A stretch of DNA of 64,000 bases from Effrenium voratum. Lineage: Eukaryota > Sar > Dinophyceae > Suessiales > Symbiodiniaceae. Below the pieces are notes generated by a model. The model saw only the letters and a program-made list of their open reading frames with translations, was not told the origin of the DNA and made no database searches. Below, piece after piece: positions 50,628 through 60,331 of the stretch; position 1 is the stretch's first letter, and every line of letters starts with the position of its first letter. The position numbers were made by a program, and so were the translations under genes. The stretch spans positions 1 to 64,000 of the forward strand of contig CAUJNA010001635.1 in assembly GCA_963377175.1 (NCBI GenBank), read 5' to 3'.

Positions 50628-51532
50628 CTTGATGATATTCTCCAGAACCAGGAAAGACCAAAATAGACAGCTGTATATAAAGCCACAGAATGGTCCAAAG
50701 TTGTACCCAGCTTCAGCTTGAGGTTCGGGACCTGAGGTTCGGGTCTGGCCCAGCCCCTCGTTGGCGCAGTCGAAGCGGTGCGACTCTCACACGTAGCAGC
50801 TTGGTGCTTCCGTGGATTTCCTCGCGCAGTGCAAGCAAGAGCGAGTTTCAATGGTGCCGGTTGAAGGCACTTTGCTCGAGCACGAAAACGCCTGAGGATC
50901 ACACCCACAATTAATGACGTGTGCAACTGAGTTTCTTTGGTTTCCCGACCAGCACAAGGTCCATGTTCATGGTTTCCATTACACCTCTTAGACAACGAGC
51001 TACCAAGTTCAAAGTTCCATGAGACAACTCTCCATGGTTTCTTGATTGGCAGGGGTTTCTTCGCATACCTTCGCTTCAAACCGTAGCGACACCCATCAAA
51101 CTCATGACTGGTGCCATCATGAACAACCTCATGCAGTCTATCGTCCTTCCAATAATCGCAACTTCCAGGCAACTCAAACAAAATCGCAGCGCGTTTCGTC
51201 ATGGCATGCCGTTTGATTTCAACGAATCGTCCAAACAATTTCCAAAATTCCCTCTGTTTGGCCTCGATTTTCTCTGCGGTATCAATTCCGCGAGTCTTGT
51301 TGAGGCGTGCCCATGATGATCCCCCCGTGCATGGCCCGGCGAAGAACAACAAATCGGAAGGTTTAGTAAGCACATGTCTAGCGATTCTCCCCCCGTACTC
51401 GCTCATTAAGTCATCCACCAAAGTGATGGTCACGACCTGCGGCCCCGCATGACGGGCAAGGGTAGTGAACCAATTACGAGGCTCGGAACATGCCAACAGC
51501 ACGATGGGTCGAGACAAGTCAACGCTATACAA
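50624..51532 (-). CDS. Extra ORF of the copia element with a Pro-Cys motif (methyltransferase-like?)
   Basis: It starts MYSVDLSRPIVLLACSEPRN. Residues about 85-105 read SDLLFFAGPCTGGSSWARLN, which resembles motif IV of C5-cytosine methylases (xxxPCxxxS) but with GPC for PPC. Residues about 150-165 read AAILFELPGSCDYW, in the place of the ENV motif. Then comes FDGCRYGLKRRYAKKPLPIK, followed by a Cys/His block CNGNHEHGPCAG that may bind zinc. After about residue 230 the text looks out of frame. It directly follows RNase H on the same strand. Cytosine methylases carried by dinoflagellate retrotransposons have been described, but the match here is too weak for certainty. Confidence 0.5.
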   Translation of the reverse strand: MYSVDLSRPIVLLACSEPRNWFTTLARHAGPQVVTITLVDDLMSEYGGRIARHVLTKPSDLLFFAGPCTGGSSWARLNKTRGIDTAEKIEAKQREFWKLFGRFVEIKRHAMTKRAAILFELPGSCDYWKDDRLHEVVHDGTSHEFDGCRYGLKRRYAKKPLPIKKPWRVVSWNFELGSSLSKRCNGNHEHGPCAGRETKETQLHTSLIVGVILRRFRARAKCLQPAPLKLALACTARGNPRKHQAATCESRTASTAPTRGWARPEPQVPNLKLKLGTTLDHSVALYTAVYFGLSWFWRISSR

Positions 51533-52676
51533 GGCTATACAAGGTGACGATTGTGCGAGTTCTCATACCAGGAAGCGAGACATGCAACGGAGCGCGAAGC
51601 ACACCACCGTCATGTTTAACCATCGCGAGTTCAAAGCCCGGCGCTAACTGTGGTTTGTGCTTCACCGCGATACGATATGGAACAAAACAACGACCAGGAA
51701 CAAATTGCTCATGACTGGTATGCAGACAACGCATAAGCAGCTTCAACCGGAGCAAAGTTTCCAGAGCAAGGTCATTGACACATTTTAATTCAAGACGCTC
51801 CTTCGACAATTCCTCAACGAATGCGGCCAGCACGGACTGCATGTCAACATCTCCGGACCCAACATGAATTGGTCGTGGTCGCGGAGATCGCTCCCGCGCC
51901 GGTACAGCAACCGGGACGGGGTGAAATTGCCAAACTGCGCGTTCAACCCACCCATCAATCCGTTCACCTTGCAACCCAGGATCAACCCTGTCCTCAACCT
52001 TAAGCCATGACCCGTTCCTCAGAAACCAAGTGGAACGAAGCCACTTGCTCCCGAATGGTGTCACAACCGCGAGTGGAGGTTTCACACGCATCAGTCTGGG
52101 TCCTTTGGCAACAACAACCGGATCATGTCCCTCATGCTCATGCAATCCTTCTTTAGATGTCAGGCCGGACCACCACAGGTCCGGGGGCATGATCGGAATG
52201 TGTGTGTACGGAAATGTGGGAACTCCGTCAACTGTTCCCGAAGCAGTCTGCATGGTCCCTTTTATGGGATCACACGTGGGTGTGAGCGCCTTGAGGGTAT
52301 CCGGGTCAGACAGCAAACTCGGGTCGAGCAGACCAATCTGCAAACATGCATGTTTCCATTTGCGTCCATCATTGAACGCCTTGGTGTAGATGTCAGCCGC
52401 CATTCTGTCGGTGACTTCATACGCCAAGTACATGTAATCACGTGTGAACATCTCATGCATCCACGAAATGCAAACACCATGGCTTCTCTCAAGGTGGCGC
52501 ATCGTAGGGTTTCTCCCCGACCGCACGACACCGATCATAGCCTTGTTATCGTCATAGAACACGAAGTTCGGTGACTTCTTGAGAATCCGCTGTAACAATT
52601 TAAGAGCAGGCATACCCATGGCTCTCATGGCAACATCGGCCGCAACCATTTCGGCCTCAGGAGTTGAGTGACACAA
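51525..52676 (-). pseudogene. copia RNase H and C-terminal domain
   Basis: It opens CHSTPEAEMVAADVAMRAMG, the RNase H block with the catalytic Glu (SxxEAEM). VFYDDNKAMIGVVRSGRNPT (Asp block), HLERSHGVCISWMHEM and the ADIYTKAF end motif follow at residues 40-115. The last about 270 residues are an unrecognised C-terminal extension, typical of dinoflagellate copia. Upstream RNase H parts (ADADFAG) are in the preceding frame. Confidence 0.78.
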
Positions 52677-53128
52677 CCCTGTCTTTTCGAGCTGCCAGAC
52701 AACGGAAATCGCGTATTGGATCCTTGTATATTCAAGTGCCCACCAGAGGTGGAACGCAATGGTTCAACACATCCTGCAAAATCAGCGTCTGCATACAAGG
52801 CCAGGCGCACATCGTCCATGGGGTCTCCGACCCAACCGACCATGCGCCAATGTTTCGTATGATGCACATAACACATCAAATGGTGCAAACCCCGATCATC
52901 GGAGTCAGTCCACCTGTGCACATTTCGTGTCAGGCGATTCACTTGCCGCAACAAATCGAAGCGGGCAATCCGCGCACCGTACAGCAACTTCATTAGCACG
53001 CTAGCGGCATGCGGAGCAAGGTGTCCACGCACGGGCTCCTTCGTCGCCAACTCAGGAGTCCCTCCCCGTTGGTCCGGCACTGTGGCAGAACCGTCGGTGG
53101 GCACAAGATTGTTACACCAATTGCACAC
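52625..53128 (-). pseudogene. copia RT thumb / RNase H N-terminal part
   Basis: LMKLLYGARIARFDLLRQVN, WTDSDDRGLHHLMCYVHHTK and ALYADADFAGCVEPLRSTSG are the conserved copia connection and RNase H start (DADFAG with the first catalytic Asp). It ends in FPLSGSSKRQG, after which the frame shifts into 52676-51525. Confidence 0.78.
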
Positions 53129-53943
53129 GACTGACGGCCCCTCTGTTGCAGGCTTCCGTGAGACGTGATTCTTTGTGTTTCTTCATGCATTTCAGGAGTG
53201 ACAACCTTATTCAACTTTACATCGCCCGCCACCTCGAGATAGCGGTCGACACAGGAACGTAGGAACTGTTCCATGTCATAGGTCACCGTTGTGACGCGGT
53301 GCCCGTTCCCGAGTGTGACGTTTCCCTTGCTTTGATTACAACCAAGGTACATGTCAAGTCCAGTCTCGGGTTCAATCTTCAAACGTGTACGCAGCATGCT
53401 CCATCCCTGGGCAAGGTTCTTCTGTGGCCCTGGTTTGAAGTCATCAACATACACAACCAGAACAAGTTGGAGCTTTTCATGAATGTACACTGACGGCGTC
53501 ACACACGGCATCGATGGGTATTTCTTGGCTTCGCCATTTTCTCCTATCGCGGGCAACGCGAGCGGTACTTTTCCCGAGACCACCTCAGCAGACTCCTCCC
53601 ATTCGTACCAGGTAAAATCCGTTTGCGTATCATCCGCAGGATCCGTCCCCGATATCAGTTCAGCTTCGTCTCTCTGACGCCCAATGACTGACGCAACTGC
53701 CTTCGTCCAATTTGGAGTCGACCTCGATCGCTCCTCAGATTTGAACTTCCAGGCGTATATTACTACCAGACACACAAATTCTCTCTCAAGCTGAACATTT
53801 CGTCTCACGACATCTTGGGATTGCTTGGAATCCATGAGGACAACCACTCCGTCAACAGGATTTACAACTATCCTGACCCAATCAAGCTCAGCCAATTGTT
53901 TCCCATCCTGTGGGTTCTTGATCTTTGACACGTTCTTCCGCAA
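52993..53943 (-). pseudogene. copia reverse transcriptase, internally deleted
   Basis: Residues about 155-180 read YIHEKLQLVLVVYVDDFKPG (palm motif C, YVDD), followed by GWSMLRTRLKIEPETGLDMY then LGCN as in copia RT. The N-terminal 140 residues do not show the fingers or palm motif A expected in copia RT; instead there is unrecognised text (QLEREFVCLVVIYAWKFKSE). An internal deletion or replacement removed the first catalytic Asp. The ORF starts one base after the stop of the upstream ORF, which ends at 53944. Confidence 0.7.
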
Positions 53944-56328
53944 TCACCAATTGTACTGCCATTCAACTCCACCCCAGCGGTTTCGCAGCATCGCTCGAAT
54001 TCTCTTACCACCGGGCATCTGTAATGTCTGCGTCTCAGCTGGCGCAGAAATCTCAGATTCTTTACTCTTGGATCCGTCTTTCTTCTTCTTGCCACCACCC
54101 TTCACCTTGGCTTTCTCTTCCTCGGTGTAGTATTTCCTTATCATCGACAACTCATCAGGAGTGTATTCTGGAGGTCTCGTTGTCTTCATTAACCTGAAGC
54201 CGTCCTTCCCTACGGGATACGGTCTTCCGGCCTTGTCGATCTTAACCTCCCTGCCATCATCGTTGATGTACGTTATGCCATCCCCAGGTAGTCCAGCTGA
54301 CACACGTGGAAGGTCGGGCTTCACAACTTCCTCATCGCCCTTGGCATGTCCATCGCCTTTCCCTCTCGAAGAGCTCGGCCTAGCATCTTCTTCTTCCGCA
54401 CGACCCCCCTGATCTCCGACGGTTATTTCCGGACTTTCATCAAGCAGCAGACCAGCGATCTGATCGACCTCATCGTCAAGCAGTCGCTTTTCATCACTCT
54501 GCAATAACTCGGGCTCGTAGTCCTCATCTTCGACCAGGCGATCACGTGCGTCCAGACCGATCGCATCAACAGACATCTCAATTCCCTCCAAGGTTTCATT
54601 GGCAGCTTTGTACTTCTGTTGTATTGGGAATGTCAGAGGTGACTTGAGGATCATCCTCTCCGTCTGATGTGGCATTCTCAATCGAGGTGGAACCTTTGCC
54701 TTCTTGATGTTCAGCTCTGCACCCGCAAGCGCGGTGAGGGCCCAAGCCCGATACTTGTTCGCCCAATGCATCCCGGTACTCAACACATATCCAGCAAATA
54801 TACCAGTTTCCCCCCTTGGTTCGAATTTCTCCCTCTTCTCCCCTCGTGCTTCGCCCGGCTTGAAGTCCACAAGCGCACCAACAGGTATCTTCTCGCCTTT
54901 GAACTCCTCACCATGCAGCCTCAACCAAGCGCTTGATCCATTCACTTCTTCGACGTTCGTCAAATGGCACAGCGTGGTGATGGCCTGCACCCAGTAGCAC
55001 GTGGGTAGACCGGCATGTACAAGACAAGCCGAAGTCTGGTCAATGATGAATTGATTTGTTCTCTCAGCAAGGGAATTGTTCTGTGGTCGTCCGCACAATG
55101 ACAGGTCGTGGTTCAGTTTCAATTCCACGCATGCGTTGATCGGTTCTGGACCATCATCCGAGTGCACCTGCTTGATCTTCCTCCTCCCGCAGAAGTGCTT
55201 GATGGCTCTGACAACGGAGTCAGTGTCCCTTCTCGCAGTTGGATAAGCCATGATAAGCCCGGTATATATGTCTCGAATGATGAGCGCATACCTGCCTTCC
55301 ACCTCATGGTCTCCTGATACCGTCACGAAATCGAACGTCACCAGGTCCCCGAACGTCTTTACCTCCCTCTTGAAGGCTCCCGTTCTTGATCTGAAGTGTC
55401 TCATCTTCGCCTTGACGCATGATTCACAGAAAGGGTTTCGATACCTGTGGGTAAGCAAGTGAGCAACGGAGTTGGCGTCCCTCTTGAGGACTCCCACTTT
55501 CCTTTTGATCGATGACCCTTCGTACACATCAACTTCGATTCCAGCATCTGGATCATCTTCATCAACCTCTTCCTCGTTAGCTTCGGCATCACCATCACGA
55601 CATGGGACTGGCCCAACGTCTGGTACTTCCTCAGCCACAGGAGGCGGGTGCACCGGACCGGCTCCTCCAGGTGGCCCGAAGTCGAATGCCCCATGATGAT
55701 GATCACCCTCAACCTCTGCGGATTCACCGGCAGCGGCGGGTATGACATCGTCGTCATCATCACCATCTTGATCCGCCTCATCGTTCGTGACCAATGCCAA
55801 CACTTCCGAAAAGTGCTCCTTGAGGTCATCAATTGTAGGGCGACGCCTGTTACTCCGAAGCTTACCATCGCTCACGAGGTACGGGATGTCGTCCTTGACT
55901 TGTAAGTGTACGAATCCTTGCTTTGGCGTAACCATGAAAGGTAGTTTACCAGGCATCCAGTGAAAAGCATATCCCATCTTCATGCATCTTCTTCCAATTG
56001 ACAACACTGTGGGTGTCTCATCCAACACATGCGGCTCGACAGTCTCGTCCAACTCGTCCACGACTATCTTGGCCACGTCAGACGTGGATGTGGAACCATT
56101 TGCGGTCTGAAACACAATCTCATCATCATCTTTCACAATATCGACACCCAGGCTCTTTGCCTTGGCTCGTCCAATGAGATCATGACCGCATCCGGTGTCC
56201 ATCAACCATTTCACCCGTTTGCTGATGCACGTTGACATTGCGAACACATTCTTCGGCAGGCCATGCTGTTTCTTCCAGTCGATGGCCGCTTCTTTGATCT
56301 CGTCCTTGTTCCGATCATACTCGAACAC
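53944..56328 (-). CDS. copia protease-integrase polyprotein segment
   Basis: 794 codons. Aspartic protease: KRVKWLMDTGCGHDLIGRAK (DTG, residues about 33-48). Integrase zinc-binding block: HLLTHRYRNPFCESCVKAKM (H-H-C-C, about 295). Integrase core: LVTFDFVTVSGDHEVEGRYA (first Asp), IKQVHSDDGPEPINACVELK (second Asp) and CGRPQNNSLAERTNQFIIDQ (Glu). A long acidic linker (200-280) separates protease and integrase. The last 150 residues are a Lys/Glu-rich tail. All DDE residues are present, so the integrase might once have been active. Confidence 0.85.
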   Translation of the reverse strand: MFEYDRNKDEIKEAAIDWKKQHGLPKNVFAMSTCISKRVKWLMDTGCGHDLIGRAKAKSLGVDIVKDDDEIVFQTANGSTSTSDVAKIVVDELDETVEPHVLDETPTVLSIGRRCMKMGYAFHWMPGKLPFMVTPKQGFVHLQVKDDIPYLVSDGKLRSNRRRPTIDDLKEHFSEVLALVTNDEADQDGDDDDDVIPAAAGESAEVEGDHHHGAFDFGPPGGAGPVHPPPVAEEVPDVGPVPCRDGDAEANEEEVDEDDPDAGIEVDVYEGSSIKRKVGVLKRDANSVAHLLTHRYRNPFCESCVKAKMRHFRSRTGAFKREVKTFGDLVTFDFVTVSGDHEVEGRYALIIRDIYTGLIMAYPTARRDTDSVVRAIKHFCGRRKIKQVHSDDGPEPINACVELKLNHDLSLCGRPQNNSLAERTNQFIIDQTSACLVHAGLPTCYWVQAITTLCHLTNVEEVNGSSAWLRLHGEEFKGEKIPVGALVDFKPGEARGEKREKFEPRGETGIFAGYVLSTGMHWANKYRAWALTALAGAELNIKKAKVPPRLRMPHQTERMILKSPLTFPIQQKYKAANETLEGIEMSVDAIGLDARDRLVEDEDYEPELLQSDEKRLLDDEVDQIAGLLLDESPEITVGDQGGRAEEEDARPSSSRGKGDGHAKGDEEVVKPDLPRVSAGLPGDGITYINDDGREVKIDKAGRPYPVGKDGFRLMKTTRPPEYTPDELSMIRKYYTEEEKAKVKGGGKKKKDGSKSKESEISAPAETQTLQMPGGKRIRAMLRNRWGGVEWQYNW

Positions 56329-57709
56329 GATGGTGCTCTCCTTGGTTACCGGAAAGTAGTGTTTTCTGTAGACATCCCACCACCTGTTCCAGTATCTTTG
56401 CTCTTATCAATGATCGTTGGACTTGATAGGCTGATAATTCTCGATGATCACTGCTTTTGAACTTCTTCTCATCGATGTGTACGTATTGGTAAGGACCATC
56501 CTCATTGCCTTCATCGCCGTACCACTCTCCCTTTCGTTCCCATTGCCTACTCTCGTCTTCAAGATAGGTGATCTCCCCGTTCTCGTCGACGTCGAGTACT
56601 TCTTTGAACCATACCATTTTCTCGGGGATCTCGGACTCGCCAGACCATCTTGACGATTCACTCATTGCATCGTCATCACGCTCGTGGTAGACAGTCTCGG
56701 TCTCATCCGGCTCGACTTGATCAACGTCCTTCTTGAAGCTGACCTTTCCCGCAGGGGCCGATTGCTTTAAGACTATCGCAGGCATGGCGATGGCCCTTTT
56801 CACAATCGCTGGCGCTGCGTTCTTGGCGGCAGCCTTCGACTTGGCTTGTGCTTTGTCACTTGACGTTGCCGGAGCTGAATTGTTCTTGATGAGCTCGTGC
56901 TTATATTTGCAAGCACTCCCTTTCTCACACTTTCCCTTCTGGAACGCAAAGCATGCTCCATCTTCCCTCTTCGGTGACGATGATCTGGATTTGGACTTCC
57001 CCTTCCCTTTTCCTTTGGGTAGGTTCTCCAGCTTGTGTTCCGTCTTCTTGCTGTGGGAAAATGTGCATTCATTCCCCTTCAAGCATCCCTTCTCCGCTTT
57101 GAAGTGATACCAACATGGGTTCTCTTTGTTTCCGCTCGGACTCTTGCCTCTGTCGTTGGCACCGTCGGACTTGCCGTTCTTGCCAGCGTGACCCTTTGCC
57201 TTGGCCTTCGGTAGCACGGGAGCGGCATCAGGACCATTGGACTTGTTCTTCTTCCCTTTGCCACCCTGGTTATCCTGCTTGCCGGCGGCCGGCGCTGCGT
57301 CTTTGCCGCCCGACTTCATCATCGACTTGACCGACTTCTCCTTCATGTCGATCATCAGGTCCTCCCGATCCGACTTGATTTGGTGGTCGATCAATGCCAA
57401 TAAGAATTCATACGACTTTTGAGGATGTTTGTCTGGCAGCCGATGATAGGCATTCAGTCCAAATTCCATCTTCTTGCTCCCTTTGATCTTCCTGTATAGT
57501 ATATCTCTGAGAGCCAGCATGCTGGGTCTATCCTCGCTCCTCATCTTCAGCAACAAATCATACCACTTGTTCCTGAATACAACCAAATTCTTGTTTCCAG
57601 GGAAGTCGAGGTTGAATAAGTGCTCGATGTGGTAGACAAGGTCCGTTCGATCAGACGTCCTGAATGCTTGCACGACCAATGCCACCAACTCTCGTCCCTT
57701 TACGATCAC
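56315..57709 (-). CDS. copia gag with two CCCH zinc fingers
   Basis: 464 codons. The N-terminal part (LVYHIEHLFNLDFPGNKNLV; LRDILYRKIKGSKKMEFGLN) is the helical capsid region of copia gag. A Lys/Gly/Pro linker follows. Two CCCH fingers at about 195-275 read CWYHFKAEKGCLKGNECTFS-H (C-x9-C-x5-C-x3-H) and CFAFQKGKCEKGSACKYKH (C-x7-C-x5-C-x3-H). Ty1/copia gag normally has a CCHC knuckle; here CCCH fingers take that place. The C-terminus overlaps the protease ORF by 14 bases in another frame, where a ribosomal frameshift or a mutation would join them. Confidence 0.78.
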   Translation of the reverse strand: MIVKGRELVALVVQAFRTSDRTDLVYHIEHLFNLDFPGNKNLVVFRNKWYDLLLKMRSEDRPSMLALRDILYRKIKGSKKMEFGLNAYHRLPDKHPQKSYEFLLALIDHQIKSDREDLMIDMKEKSVKSMMKSGGKDAAPAAGKQDNQGGKGKKNKSNGPDAAPVLPKAKAKGHAGKNGKSDGANDRGKSPSGNKENPCWYHFKAEKGCLKGNECTFSHSKKTEHKLENLPKGKGKGKSKSRSSSPKREDGACFAFQKGKCEKGSACKYKHELIKNNSAPATSSDKAQAKSKAAAKNAAPAIVKRAIAMPAIVLKQSAPAGKVSFKKDVDQVEPDETETVYHERDDDAMSESSRWSGESEIPEKMVWFKEVLDVDENGEITYLEDESRQWERKGEWYGDEGNEDGPYQYVHIDEKKFKSSDHRELSAYQVQRSLIRAKILEQVVGCLQKTLLSGNQGEHHRVRV

Positions 57710-57736
57710 CCCTTGTTGATGTCGTAGTTCCGAATG

Positions 57737-59068
57737 TCACGTAGCATCGAGGTATACGTCTTTGGCCTCGTCTGGTGCTTGTCTCAACATGTTCTGCATG
57801 CCCATGGCCATTTTGATGTCTATTGTAGCGAATCTATCGCCGCCGGAGTCGCTCAGCAAATTGAGGTCTGGGTTCAACCCAAGAGCCTGTTCCAACCATT
57901 TCGTCCATGAGTCGGTATCTGGATCTGCGCATGCGCTTAGAACATTCATCAGCAATTGCATTTTCCAGTTGTCGAGCTGATGGATCTTTGGCCAAGGCGG
58001 AATGGATACCCTCTCAGCTTCTTTCCTTGAAATCCTCGGTCTCTCGTTCTTGATCTCGCGATCATCCCTCAATCTTCTGCGCCCCCTCCGTGTCCGATTG
58101 TCATCTTCTTCTTCTTCTTCCTCGTCCTCCTCATCCTCTTCGTCGTCGTCATCCTCGTCCTCATCATCGGGTGGATCATCTGGAGGTCCCCCCCCACCAC
58201 CTGTTAGGCTCAACTGACGTCGACCTGGCCCTTGTCGATTTCCATTGGGCGAGAATCCACCGTAATCCAATGGGGGTGTAGTACCGTTGTTTCCCCCTCC
58301 ATTACCACCACCACCAGTCGTAGTAGCGGATTGTGGGACATGCCCAACAACCCCTTGCATCTGTGATAGGTGTACATCGATCATTGGATCACCGAAAGAT
58401 GGAAAGATAATCGAACCTGGCACTAGCGACGAATTAGGGATCAGATTAGATGATGATGACGGGTATAACCCAGTCACCTTCTTGTCTTCCCTAGTCAAAC
58501 TAGTTTGGGGTCCTCCCTCAGCGCGTTTCACTACTGCTCGTTCACGATGTCCATCTTTACTGCTCGAGGCCTCCTGTATCTCCAGCTTCTTGAGTGCCCT
58601 GAGTTCCTCATTATCCGCATCGAGCTGACGAACGAAACTCTCTTCTTGTTTGAGTGTCGTCTCCCGATCCTTCAGTTGTCCCTGACGTTCGCGCATCTCC
58701 TCAAGGTACTCATCATACACTCCTTTAGCTGTCAGTCTCCAGTACTCGGCCTCCTTTGATTTCTCTTCCATCGTGCACCGTTCTTCTTGTTTCGCTTCTC
58801 TGACCTGGGCCAATTCCAAGATTGCATCTTGACGACGACCGCCCTCGATAGCAATCATCTGATCCTTCTTCGACACGTCGGATTCATACTGTCTGATGAT
58901 CTCTTCCTTCTCGCGGAGCAAGCATTCTGCTCTTTTCGATTCTTGCTCTGCGAACGTCGTAACGTCATTCAGTCTCGTCATCAGCTGCTCCCTGGAGTCC
59001 TCCATCGAGTACATCTCGGGGCGTTTGACGAGTGCGTGTTCCAACTGTGATTTCAGACTTTGAACCAT
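57737..59068 (-). CDS. copia-associated coiled-coil / gag N-terminal segment
   Basis: 443 codons. Residues 1-180 are a strong coiled coil (QEERCTMEEKSKEAEYWRLT; REQLMTRLNDVTTFAEQESK). The middle is Gly/Pro-rich, then acidic (DDPPDDEDEDDDDEEDEEDE). The C-terminus (IPPWPKIHQLDNWKMQLLMN; WLEQALGLNPDLNLLSDSGG) fits the start of copia gag, which continues in the ORF at 57709 after a gap of 28 bases. Confidence 0.65.
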   Translation of the reverse strand: MVQSLKSQLEHALVKRPEMYSMEDSREQLMTRLNDVTTFAEQESKRAECLLREKEEIIRQYESDVSKKDQMIAIEGGRRQDAILELAQVREAKQEERCTMEEKSKEAEYWRLTAKGVYDEYLEEMRERQGQLKDRETTLKQEESFVRQLDADNEELRALKKLEIQEASSSKDGHRERAVVKRAEGGPQTSLTREDKKVTGLYPSSSSNLIPNSSLVPGSIIFPSFGDPMIDVHLSQMQGVVGHVPQSATTTGGGGNGGGNNGTTPPLDYGGFSPNGNRQGPGRRQLSLTGGGGGPPDDPPDDEDEDDDDEEDEEDEEEEEEDDNRTRRGRRRLRDDREIKNERPRISRKEAERVSIPPWPKIHQLDNWKMQLLMNVLSACADPDTDSWTKWLEQALGLNPDLNLLSDSGGDRFATIDIKMAMGMQNMLRQAPDEAKDVYLDAT

Positions 59069-59817
59069 CTCCTCCTCGTTGAATTTCTCGATAGATGTAG
59101 ATGACTCAATACCTCTGATCTGTTGCTGGTAAACTGATATCTGTTGTGAAGCCTCACGGTGTATTCAGCTTGTCTCATCTGTTGCATCATAACATTCGAC
59201 TCCATGTCCTTCTTTTCCCCGTATTGATATGCGTTTATTTCCACCTTGCGCATCTGTTGTGCTTCCTCCTCAAACTTGCGCCAGGCCTCCGCCATATGGT
59301 GTTGGTGATGACTCACAAGATGTCCCGATTGCTTGCTGGCAATCTCACATCGTCTCTCCAGCTCTTGGATCCGGATGGTGCTCCCATAGTCTTCTTGGTG
59401 AAGATTTGCCATTGCTGCCGACATTTCATCAAGTGTCTTCTGATACTCCCCGATCTCTATCTCCATCTTATTCTTTTCTTTAATCGCGGCGCGAAACTCG
59501 GCACTCGTGGGTGATTTGGATCTCCCACCTTTCGATGTCGACCTCACGCCCTTCTGCGACGTCCGCGGTGTCGCAGGCGAAGACGATGATCTTCTCGGTG
59601 GAGACCCTCTTTGCTTCGACTCCTGATGAACATCGATCTGTTTCCATGACCTTGTAGGTGTGGATATGTCGCTGAATAGTGCGGATCCTCCGCTCCCAGG
59701 TTCGTCCTGTGAATCTGCGACCGAGTCCATTACCGCAGGAAGAGCCATCAATCCATTGGATCCCTCTGAGCTGTCGTTCCCAAAAGTTGCAGTACTTGGG
59801 CTCGCTGAAGATGCCAT
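59053..59817 (-). CDS. copia-associated N-terminal coiled-coil protein
   Basis: 254 codons from MASSASPSTATFGNDSSEGS. A Ser/Pro/Arg-rich region is followed by a coiled coil (KNKMEIEIGEYQKTLDEMSA; MAEAWRKFEEEAQQMRKVEI). It overlaps the next ORF by 16 bases in another frame and probably forms one polyprotein with it. This is the first ATG of the element's coding block. Confidence 0.6.
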   Translation of the reverse strand: MASSASPSTATFGNDSSEGSNGLMALPAVMDSVADSQDEPGSGGSALFSDISTPTRSWKQIDVHQESKQRGSPPRRSSSSPATPRTSQKGVRSTSKGGRSKSPTSAEFRAAIKEKNKMEIEIGEYQKTLDEMSAAMANLHQEDYGSTIRIQELERRCEIASKQSGHLVSHHQHHMAEAWRKFEEEAQQMRKVEINAYQYGEKKDMESNVMMQQMRQAEYTVRLHNRYQFTSNRSEVLSHLHLSRNSTRRRWFKV

Positions 59818-60331
59818 TGTACCGTGTAGGTTATTGTCTCTCTATAGTTCCTGTACCCGCAATAAACCAGCTGTCTCTCCGTCCAGTGTAGAGCTTGTCG
59901 TTACGGCTGATAACCTGTCAAGAGACGGCAAGGTGACGTCCCGTGGGACGCTGTTCACCGAACCCTCCAGCTGTGTGTGTGCCCAACCACGTAGAAAGGT
60001 GTATACGGTCAAACCGTTATAGCCGAACCCGTGTAAACTCTTATAAGGAATAGGGACCAATAACCACGATGGTAATCCTGACAGTTGCAGCGCGAATGAA
60101 GTATTTTCCCCTCTCTATGGTCGATCACGTGCAAACGTAGTTCATGCAAGACCTTGAGCCCTACTTGTGACTTGAGCCAAATGGCAGTCAATGGAACATT
60201 GTAACCAACAATAACACAGACCTCAGAACAGCTTCCCAATTTAGGCACGGGGCCAGGAGGGTTTTAACAGTAAGGATGTGAGATAAAAGTTGCTCCAGTT
60301 GCATACTCCTCTCCCACCAGGTCCCTTTTAA
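59818..60331 (-). other. Upstream region of the copia element
   Basis: No LTR pair was detected. Holds a DinoSL-like relic at 60153-60185 and an imperfect inverted repeat around AAACCGTTATAGCCGAACC at about 60013. Confidence 0.4.
60153..60185 (-). other. DinoSL-like relic upstream of copia
   Basis: The minus strand 60185-60171 reads GCCATTTGGCTCAAG, which is the DinoSL 3' part with one T missing. A further CTCAAG ends 18 bp downstream at 60153. It is oriented like the copia transcript. It is short and could be chance. Confidence 0.4.

Larger units (their letters stand above)
50624..59817 (-). mobile_element. Ty1/copia-type LTR retrotransposon, defective
   Basis: The minus-strand order is: coiled-coil leader protein, gag with two CCCH fingers, aspartic protease, integrase, RT remnant with YVDD, RNase H, then an extra ORF. 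Integrase before RT is diagnostic of Ty1/copia. Frameshifts lie at about 59.06, 57.72, 56.32, 53.94, 53.1 and 52.65 kb. I could not find matching long terminal repeats on either side, so the boundaries given are only those of the coding block. Confidence 0.85.

Noticed and set aside
49480..60331. Long terminal repeats of the copia element
   Set aside because: I compared the flanks by eye and found no matching pair; they may be outside, lost or too diverged.
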